11,930 nt of DNA from Sphingomonadaceae bacterium (GTDB taxonomy: Bacteria; Pseudomonadota; Alphaproteobacteria; Sphingomonadales; Sphingomonadaceae). This document shows, piece after piece, positions 7,194 to 11,930 of the stretch (its first letter is position 1; each line of letters opens with the position of its first letter). The notes below the pieces were generated by a model, which saw only the letters and a list, made by a program, of their open reading frames with translations, ran no database searches and was not told the DNA's origin. The translations under genes and the position numbers were made by a program. The DNA lies in NCBI GenBank assembly GCA_013821585.1, contig JACDGO010000033.1:1-11930 (forward strand). Reading direction: 5' to 3'.

Positions 7194-9221
7194 TCACACC
7201 GTGTTCATCGTCAGCAGGTCATAGGTCGCGACAAGCTCGTCGTCCTGGTTGGTCACGGCGACCGCCCATTTGACCTCTCCCATCTCGGGCGTGCGCTGCG
7301 TCTTCGATTTGACCGTCAGCGCGACCTTGATCGCGTCGCCGGGCTTGACCGGCTTGATGAAGCGCAACCCTTCGAGGCCGTAGTTCGCGAGCACCGGGCC
7401 TTCGTCGGGCTCGACGAACAGCCCGGCCGCGAACGCTAGGATCAGATAGCCGTGCGCGACGCGCCCGCCGAAGATCGGGCTGCGCGCCGCGGCTTCCTCG
7501 TCCATGTGCGCGTAGAAAGTGTCGCCGGTGAAATGCGCGAAATGCTCGATGTCCTCGAGCGTGATCGTGCGCGACGCGGTTCTCAGCGTATAGCCGATGT
7601 GGAGTTCGCCGAAACGCAGGCGGAACGGGTGGACATCGCCCTCGGGCTGCGGCGCGCCGGGCAGCCAGCGGCCGGCGATCGCCGCGATCGTGCGCGGGCT
7701 CCCCTGAAGCGCCGAGCGCTGCATGTAATGCTTGACGCCGCGAATGCCGCCCATTTCCTCGCCGCCGCCCGCGCGTCCCGGACCGCCGTGGATCAGCATC
7801 GGCAGCGGAGAGCCGTGGCCGGTCGATTCTTTCGCGCAGTCGCGATCGATCAGCACGACGCGGCCATGGTATGCGCCCGCGCCGAGGACGAAGCGGCGTG
7901 CGATATCGGTGTCGTAGGTGAAGAACGACAGCGCCAGCGAACCCTTGCCGCGATTGGCGAGCGCGATTGCGTCGTCGAGATCCTTGTAGGGCATGAGCGT
8001 CGCCACTGGGCCGAACGGTTCGATGTCGTGGATCAGCTTCGCCGACCACGGATCGTCCGCGCGGAACAGCAATGGCGAAATGAACGCGCCCGCGCCGAGC
8101 GCGATGCCCTTTGCATCGACGCTGTCGATGTCGCCGAACGCGAGTCGCGCTTCGCCCGCCATCTCGCGCGCCTTGCCGCGAACGTCGTCGAGCTGATCCA
8201 TGCTCACGAGCGCGCCCATCGTCACGCCCTCAATTTGCGGATCGCCGACGACGACCTTGCCGAGCTGTCCGGCGATCGCCGCTTCTGCCGCGTTTAGGAC
8301 GGCGGCGGGGACGAACGCGCGGCGGATCGCGGTGCATTTCTGACCGGCCTTGGTCGTCATCTCGCGGACGACCTCGGTAACAAACAAATCGAATTCCGGC
8401 GTGCCGGGTCCGGCGTCGGGCCCGAGCACCGAGGCGTTCAGCGAATCGCGCTCGGCGACGAAGCGCACCGCCTCGCGCGCGATGACGGGATGCTGCTGGA
8501 GCTTGGCCGCGGTGTCGGCCGAGCCGGTGAATGACACGACGTCCTGGCAGGTCAAATGGTCGAGCAGGTCGCCGACCGATCCGACGATCAGTTGCAACGC
8601 GCCCCGCGGAAGCACGTCCGCCTCTATCATGATCCTGACCGCCGCTTCGGTAACATAGGCGGTCGCCGACGCGGGCTTGACGATGACCGGCATCCCCGCG
8701 AGCAGCGCGGGGCCGAGCTTTTCGAGCATTCCCCAGACCGGGAAATTGAAGGCGTTGATCTGCACCGCCGCGCCCTGCAGCGAGGTGTAGACGTGCTGGC
8801 CGATGAAGCTGCCGCGCTTGCCGATCGGCTCGAAATCGCCGTCGGTCAGGATCGTGTCGTCGGGCAGCTCGCGGCGGCCCTTCGAGGATGTCACGAACAG
8901 GGTGCCCGCCCCGCCCTCGATGTCGATCCAGCTGTCGGCTCTCGTCGCGCCGGTCGCCCACGACAGCGCGTAAAGCTCCTCCTTGCGCGCCATGATGCCT
9001 TCCGCGAGCGCCTTGATCATTCGCGCGCGGGCATGGAACGTCATCGCCCGGAGCGCAGGCCCGCCGACGCCGCGCGCGTGATCGAGCATCGCCCCGAAAT
9101 CGAGGCCCTGGCTGCCGGTGCGCGCGACGACTTCCCCCGTTACGGCGGAGCGCAGCTCGGCGAGCCCGCCGGTCGCCGCGACCCACACGCCATCGGCGTA
9201 ATTTTCGAGCGTTCGCGGCAT
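7194..9221 (-). CDS. paaZ: Bifunctional oxepin-CoA hydrolase / 3-oxo-5,6-dehydrosuberyl-CoA semialdehyde dehydrogenase
   Basis: A 675-residue cytoplasmic fusion, the expected PaaZ length. The N-terminal ~520 residues are an NADP-type aldehyde dehydrogenase with Asn159 in NAFNFP, Glu257 in VAERDS and the nucleophile Cys296 in KAGQKCTAIRR. The C-terminal ~150 residues are a MaoC-like (R)-hydratase hot-dog domain with TGDTFYAH (Asp567 and His572 equal E. coli Asp561/His566) and FGGRVAHGY. The hydratase opens the oxepin-CoA ring to an aldehyde, and the dehydrogenase oxidises it to 3-oxo-5,6-dehydrosuberyl-CoA for beta-oxidation. Both catalytic sets are complete, so the pathway should run forward and not leak into the tropone-type shunt. 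It is transcribed away from paaA, as in E. coli. The ATG (9219-9221) has a strong AGGGAG 6 bases upstream. Confidence 0.97.
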   Translation of the reverse strand: MPRTLENYADGVWVAATGGLAELRSAVTGEVVARTGSQGLDFGAMLDHARGVGGPALRAMTFHARARMIKALAEGIMARKEELYALSWATGATRADSWIDIEGGAGTLFVTSSKGRRELPDDTILTDGDFEPIGKRGSFIGQHVYTSLQGAAVQINAFNFPVWGMLEKLGPALLAGMPVIVKPASATAYVTEAAVRIMIEADVLPRGALQLIVGSVGDLLDHLTCQDVVSFTGSADTAAKLQQHPVIAREAVRFVAERDSLNASVLGPDAGPGTPEFDLFVTEVVREMTTKAGQKCTAIRRAFVPAAVLNAAEAAIAGQLGKVVVGDPQIEGVTMGALVSMDQLDDVRGKAREMAGEARLAFGDIDSVDAKGIALGAGAFISPLLFRADDPWSAKLIHDIEPFGPVATLMPYKDLDDAIALANRGKGSLALSFFTYDTDIARRFVLGAGAYHGRVVLIDRDCAKESTGHGSPLPMLIHGGPGRAGGGEEMGGIRGVKHYMQRSALQGSPRTIAAIAGRWLPGAPQPEGDVHPFRLRFGELHIGYTLRTASRTITLEDIEHFAHFTGDTFYAHMDEEAAARSPIFGGRVAHGYLILAFAAGLFVEPDEGPVLANYGLEGLRFIKPVKPGDAIKVALTVKSKTQRTPEMGEVKWAVAVTNQDDELVATYDLLTMNTV

Positions 9222-9227
9222 TCACAA

Positions 9228-9233
9228 CTCCCT
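9228..9233 (-). promoter_or_regulatory. Ribosome binding site of paaZ
   Basis: AGGGAG on the - strand, 6 bases before the paaZ ATG. It is near the Shine-Dalgarno consensus and supports the chosen start. Confidence 0.65.
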
Positions 9234-9280
9234 GGCAACCGGCGAATTTGGCGCTAGTCCTATGTCACGCCGCCGAGAAG

Positions 9281-9310
9281 GTCTAAGGGATCGTTCGGAA
9301 CAGGATAGAC
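9281..9310 (+). repeat. Inverted repeat in the paaA leader
   Basis: GTCTA (9281-9285) and TAGAC (9306-9310) are perfect 5-base arms 20 bases apart, ending 3 bases before the paaA ATG. The likely Shine-Dalgarno AGGA lies between them. It could be a regulator half-site pair or an mRNA hairpin enclosing the ribosome site. Short arms and a long spacer make chance occurrence quite possible. Confidence 0.2.
9302..9305 (+). promoter_or_regulatory. Ribosome binding site of paaA
   Basis: AGGA (within CAGGAT), 8 bases before the ATG at 9314. The spacing is normal, and it supports this start over any in-frame alternative. Confidence 0.55.
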
Positions 9311-9313
9311 GCG

Positions 9314-10294
9314 ATGTATACGACCGAATTGAAGTCCGATCCCGTCGCGATCGCGCGCGACGACCCGGCGCTGGTCGCGGCGTTCGAGGCGCGCGTGGCG
9401 GCCGACGAGTTCATCGAGCCCAAGGACTGGATGCCCGAGGCGTATCGCAGGACGCTGGTGCGCCAGATTTCCCAGCACGCGCACTCGGAGATCGTCGGGA
9501 TGCTGCCCGAGGGCAACTGGCTGACCCGCGCGCCGTCGCTTCGGCGCAAGGCGGTGCTGCTCGCCAAGGTGCAGGACGAGGCGGGGCACGGCCTCTATCT
9601 CTATTGCGCGGCCGAAACGCTCGGCACGAGCCGCGAGGAAATGATCGAGGCGCTCCATTCGGGCAAGGCCAAATATTCGACGATCTTCAACTATCCGACG
9701 CTGACCTGGGCGGACATGGGCGCGATCGGCTGGCTGGTCGACGGCGCCGCGATCCTCAACCAGGTGCCGCTTCAGCGCACGTCCTATGGCCCCTATGCGC
9801 GCGCGATGGTGCGCGTGTGCAAGGAGGAGAGCTTCCACCAGCGCCAGGGTTTCGAGATCATGATGGCGATGGCGGACGGGACGCCGGAGCAAAAGGCGAT
9901 GGCGCAGGACGCGCTCGACCGTTTCTGGTGGCCGTCGCTTATGATGTTCGGGCCGCCGGACGACAATTCGCCCAACACCGCCCAGTCGATGCGCTGGCGG
10001 ATCAAGCGCGACACCAACGACGAGCTTCGCCGGAAATTCGTCGACATCACCGTGCCGCAAGCGGAATTCCTCGGCCTGCGCGTTCCCGACGCCGACCTGA
10101 AGTGGAACGAGGCGCGCCAGTCGTACGATTTCGGCGAAATCGACTGGGAGGAATTCTACGCCGTGGTGCGCGGCGAGGGGCCGGTCGCCAAGGAGCGGAT
10201 GAAGGCGCGGCGCGAGGCGTGGGACGAGGGCAAGTGGGTGCGCGACGCCGCCGGCGCCTATGATGCGAAGCGCCGCGCGCGGCTGGCGGCGTAA
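9314..10294 (+). CDS. paaA: Phenylacetyl-CoA 1,2-epoxidase, catalytic subunit PaaA
   Basis: A 326-residue protein, slightly longer than the E. coli protein (about 309). PaaA is the diiron subunit of the multicomponent oxygenase that epoxidises the ring of phenylacetyl-CoA, with PaaC as structural partner and PaaE supplying electrons. The ferritin-like four-helix core is recognisable: HAHSEI (55-60), the metal-binding helix [12 protein letters not shown] (86-97), and the second paired helix [12 protein letters not shown] (169-180). [21 protein letters not shown] (125-145) and [14 protein letters not shown] (around 214-227) are typical PaaA segments. The ligand motifs (DEAGH and EESFH) are intact, so an active enzyme is expected. 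It is the first gene of the rightward operon; paaB follows 4 bases after its stop. Confidence 0.97.
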   Translation: MYTTELKSDPVAIARDDPALVAAFEARVAADEFIEPKDWMPEAYRRTLVRQISQHAHSEIVGMLPEGNWLTRAPSLRRKAVLLAKVQDEAGHGLYLYCAAETLGTSREEMIEALHSGKAKYSTIFNYPTLTWADMGAIGWLVDGAAILNQVPLQRTSYGPYARAMVRVCKEESFHQRQGFEIMMAMADGTPEQKAMAQDALDRFWWPSLMMFGPPDDNSPNTAQSMRWRIKRDTNDELRRKFVDITVPQAEFLGLRVPDADLKWNEARQSYDFGEIDWEEFYAVVRGEGPVAKERMKARREAWDEGKWVRDAAGAYDAKRRARLAA

Positions 10295-10298
10295 GCGC

Positions 10299-10583
10299 AT
10301 GAGCCGCGACTGGCCGCTGTGGGAGATTTTCCTGCGCACGAAAGGCGGACTCAGCCACAAGCACGTCGGATCGGTCCACGCGCCCGATCCCGAGCTGGCG
10401 ATCCGTCACGCGCGCGACGTCTATACGCGCCGACTCGAGGGCGTGAGCATCTGGGCGGTGCGATCGGCGGACATCGTCGCGTCCGACCCCGCGCAGGCGG
10501 GCGAGCTGTTCGAGCCCGCCGAGGACAAGGTCTATCGCCACCCGACCTTCTACGACATTCCCGACGTGGTAAAACACATCTGA
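10299..10583 (+). CDS. paaB: Phenylacetyl-CoA epoxidase subunit PaaB
   Basis: A 94-residue small subunit, the typical PaaB length. PaaB stabilises the PaaA-PaaC complex and is required for epoxidase activity, though it has no catalytic centre. The family pattern is clear: WPLWEIFLRTKGGLSHKHVG (residues 5-24), APDPELAIRHARDVYTRR (about 28-45), EGVSIWAVRSADIVAS (46-61). The ATG at 10299 was chosen over an in-frame ATG at 10260 because the longer form would add 13 basic residues overlapping the end of paaA that PaaB proteins do not have. No strong Shine-Dalgarno precedes it; translation is probably coupled to paaA. Its TGA overlaps the paaC ATG by one base. Confidence 0.95.
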   Translation: MSRDWPLWEIFLRTKGGLSHKHVGSVHAPDPELAIRHARDVYTRRLEGVSIWAVRSADIVASDPAQAGELFEPAEDKVYRHPTFYDIPDVVKHI

Positions 10584-11428
10584 TGCCATCGCTGCCCACG
10601 ATCGAGAAGGATGTCGAGGCGCGCGCCGAACGCGCGCCGCACGAAGGTGCGTTCGACGCGCCGATCGAGGCAGATCACGCCGACGCACTGTTCGAGACTC
10701 TGCTGCGTCTTGGCGACGACAGCCTGATCCTCGGCCAGCGCTTGAGCGAATTGTGCGGCCATGCGCCCGCGCTCGAAGTCGATCTGAGCCTCGCCAATAT
10801 CGGCCTCGACCTGATCGGACAGGCGACGTTGTTTCTCGATCTCGCCGGGGTAGTCGAAGCCAAGGGACGCGACGGCGACGCGCTCGCCTTCCGCCGCGAC
10901 GTGCTCGCGTTTCGCAACTGCCTCCTCGTCGAGCAGCCCAACAGCGATTTCGCGCGAACGATCGCGCGGCAGTTCCTGTTCTCGACCTTCCAGCAGGCGC
11001 ATTTCGACGCGCTGACGCGGTCGGCCGACGCGCGCATCGCCGAAATCGCGGCGAAGGCGGTCAAGGAAGTCCGCTATCATGCCGAGCTCGCCGCCGACTG
11101 GGTGATCCGCCTCGGCGACGGCACGGATGAGAGCCGGACACGGATGATCGACGGGCTCGACTGGTTCTGGCGCTTCGTCGGCGAGATGTTCGAGATGGAC
11201 GATGTCGAGACGCGGCTTGCCGATGCGGGCGTCGCCGCCGACCGCGCGATATTGCGCGAGGCGTTCGACGCGAAAGTCGAAGCCGTATTACGCGAAGCGA
11301 CACTACCGCTTCCCGAATATCCGCGCGGGGTGACGGGCGGACGCGTCGGCCATCACTCCGAGCATCTCGGCCATCTGCTCGCGGTCATGCAATATCTGCC
11401 GCGCGCTTATCCCGACGCCGTCTGGTAA
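10583..11428 (+). CDS. paaC: Phenylacetyl-CoA epoxidase structural subunit PaaC
   Basis: A 281-residue ferritin-like protein that pairs with PaaA in the epoxidase complex. Recognisable segments: LRLGDDSLILGQRLSELCGH (41-60), LANIGLDLIGQA (70-81), LLVEQPNSDFARTIARQ, KEVRYHAELAADW and, near the C-terminus, HHSEHLGHLLAVMQYL, all matching E. coli PaaC closely from memory. The start is the ATG in the TGATG overlap with paaB (10583-10585). This leaves about 28 residues before the region where E. coli PaaC begins, rich in Glu, Asp and Ala and without predicted membrane character. No in-frame ATG or good GTG offers a shorter start, so the extension is probably real. paaD starts 7 bases after the stop. 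Confidence 0.95.
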   Translation: MPSLPTIEKDVEARAERAPHEGAFDAPIEADHADALFETLLRLGDDSLILGQRLSELCGHAPALEVDLSLANIGLDLIGQATLFLDLAGVVEAKGRDGDALAFRRDVLAFRNCLLVEQPNSDFARTIARQFLFSTFQQAHFDALTRSADARIAEIAAKAVKEVRYHAELAADWVIRLGDGTDESRTRMIDGLDWFWRFVGEMFEMDDVETRLADAGVAADRAILREAFDAKVEAVLREATLPLPEYPRGVTGGRVGHHSEHLGHLLAVMQYLPRAYPDAVW

Positions 11429-11435
11429 AACGCGC

Positions 11436-11903
11436 ATGGCCGCCGCCCCGCTCGCCATCGACCTCGAAGCCCGCGTCATGGCGGTGTTGGAAGGGGTGCC
11501 CGACCCCGAAATCCCGGCGATCTCGATCGTCGATCTCGGCATCGTCCGCGGCGTCCGCGCGCATCCGCCCGCCGTGATGGTTACGCCGACCTACACCGGC
11601 TGCCCGGCGACGCGCGTCATCGAGCAGTCGATCCGCGCCGCGCTCGACGAAAGCGGCTTGGGCGATGTCGCGATCGAGACGGTGTTGTCGCCGCCATGGA
11701 CGACCGACTGGATCAGCGAGCGCGGCCGTGCGCGGCTGGAAGCCTACGGGATCGCCCCGCCGAGCCTGGAGGCAACCGCCGTTTGCCCGCAGTGCGGATC
11801 GTCCGAGACGGTCGAGGTCAGCCGCTTCGGATCGACACCGTGCAAGGCGCTGTGGCGCTGTGAGACCTGCCGCGAGCCGTTCGACCGCTTCAAATGCCAT
11901 TAA
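11436..11903 (+). CDS. paaD: PaaD, FeS-cluster/maturation factor of phenylacetyl-CoA epoxidase
   Basis: A 155-residue protein with an N-terminal MIP18 (DUF59) domain and a C-terminal zinc-ribbon-like tail. The first domain shows VPDPEIPAISIVDLGIVR (21-38) and the cysteine motif PTYTGCPA (51-58, Cys56). The tail carries CPQC (117-120), then Cys136, WRCETCREPFDRFKC (140-154) with Cys142, Cys145 and Cys154, as in other PaaD proteins. DUF59 proteins of the SufT/CIA2 type help insert Fe-S clusters; PaaD is thought to mature the complex, probably the PaaE reductase, in vivo. It is the fourth gene of the paaABCD operon. Only 27 bases remain to the window end, with no start codon or terminator recognised, and paaE is expected beyond. 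Confidence 0.95.
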   Translation: MAAAPLAIDLEARVMAVLEGVPDPEIPAISIVDLGIVRGVRAHPPAVMVTPTYTGCPATRVIEQSIRAALDESGLGDVAIETVLSPPWTTDWISERGRARLEAYGIAPPSLEATAVCPQCGSSETVEVSRFGSTPCKALWRCETCREPFDRFKCH

Positions 11904-11930
11904 AGAGCTGCGCCCGGCCCCACTCTCGTC

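Larger units (their letters stand above)
9222..9313. promoter_or_regulatory. Divergent promoter region between paaZ and paaA
   Basis: These 92 bases separate the two divergent paa transcription units, so they must hold at least two promoters and probably the operator of a phenylacetyl-CoA-responsive regulator. In known systems this is PaaX (GntR-like) or PaaR (TetR-like); no regulator gene is in the window. I could not find a convincing -35/-10 pair on either strand, nor a palindrome matching a PaaR or PaaX site that I remember. The function is inferred from position only. Confidence 0.6.

Noticed and set aside
7194..9221. Link between PaaZ and sulfur genes as a hint of tropodithietic-acid-like sulfur tropone synthesis
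   Set aside because: Those shunts depend on a defective aldehyde dehydrogenase domain and dedicated tda genes. Here Glu257 and Cys296 are intact and no tda-type gene is present.
8230..9225. Second - strand frame of 331 codons inside paaZ
   Set aside because: Same-strand out-of-frame shadow with an Arg/Gly-rich low-complexity translation; PaaZ motifs occupy the other frame.
10260..10301. Earlier in-frame start for paaB at 10260
   Set aside because: It would add 13 mostly basic residues overlapping the paaA C-terminus that PaaB proteins lack; the ATG at 10299 gives the family length.
10319..10582. Upstream extension of the paaC reading frame from 10319
   Set aside because: It lies entirely within paaB in another frame and reads as Arg-rich shadow sequence; the TGATG overlap start gives a normal PaaC.
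1..11930. RNA genes, CRISPR arrays, insertion sequences, integrase sites or phage genes
   Set aside because: No tRNA or rRNA sequence, regular direct repeats, transposase or attachment-like duplication was recognised; almost all bases are within enzyme genes.

Overview
The window is a GC-rich, tightly packed stretch of bacterial chromosome (roughly two thirds G+C by eye). It carries eleven complete protein genes and one gene cut by the left edge. The gene families, the CysN-CysC fusion, the compact operons and the frequent GTG starts fit an alphaproteobacterium. A sphingomonad is my best guess, but that rests on recall of similar proteins and not on any search. I see no rRNA, tRNA, CRISPR array, insertion sequence or phage gene.

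Right part (7194-11903): phenylacetate catabolism. paaA, paaB, paaC and paaD run on the + strand and encode the ring-epoxidising oxygenase with its FeS-assembly factor; paaE would be expected just beyond the right edge. paaZ, for ring opening and aldehyde oxidation, is transcribed divergently from a shared 92 bp region (9222-9313). This is the arrangement known from E. coli.

Middle part (3562-7084, - strand): sulfate activation. cysD, a fused cysNC and cysQ overlap one another. They turn sulfate into APS and PAPS, and CysQ removes the by-product PAP (and PAPS). A 109 bp gap (7085-7193) separates cysD from paaZ upstream and probably holds the cys promoter.

Left part (1-3560, - strand): the chain continues without a real break into glycerol kinase (1 bp after cysQ), then a CoA-acylating aldehyde dehydrogenase of the EutE/SauS/AdhE type (32 bp later), a Rid-family protein without the deaminase arginine (3 bp later) and the start of an isobutyryl-CoA-dehydrogenase-like acyl-CoA dehydrogenase (4 bp overlap). 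From cysD to the left edge the largest gap is 32 bp, so these seven genes look like one transcription unit.

The known parts (paa, cys) are standard. The least explained part is the left block, where an acylating aldehyde dehydrogenase, an inactive-type Rid protein and an acyl-CoA dehydrogenase sit together behind sulfate activation and glycerol kinase. It may be an aldehyde-to-acyl-CoA-to-enoyl-CoA route, but the substrate cannot be read from the sequence. I found no convincing evidence of a wholly new system.
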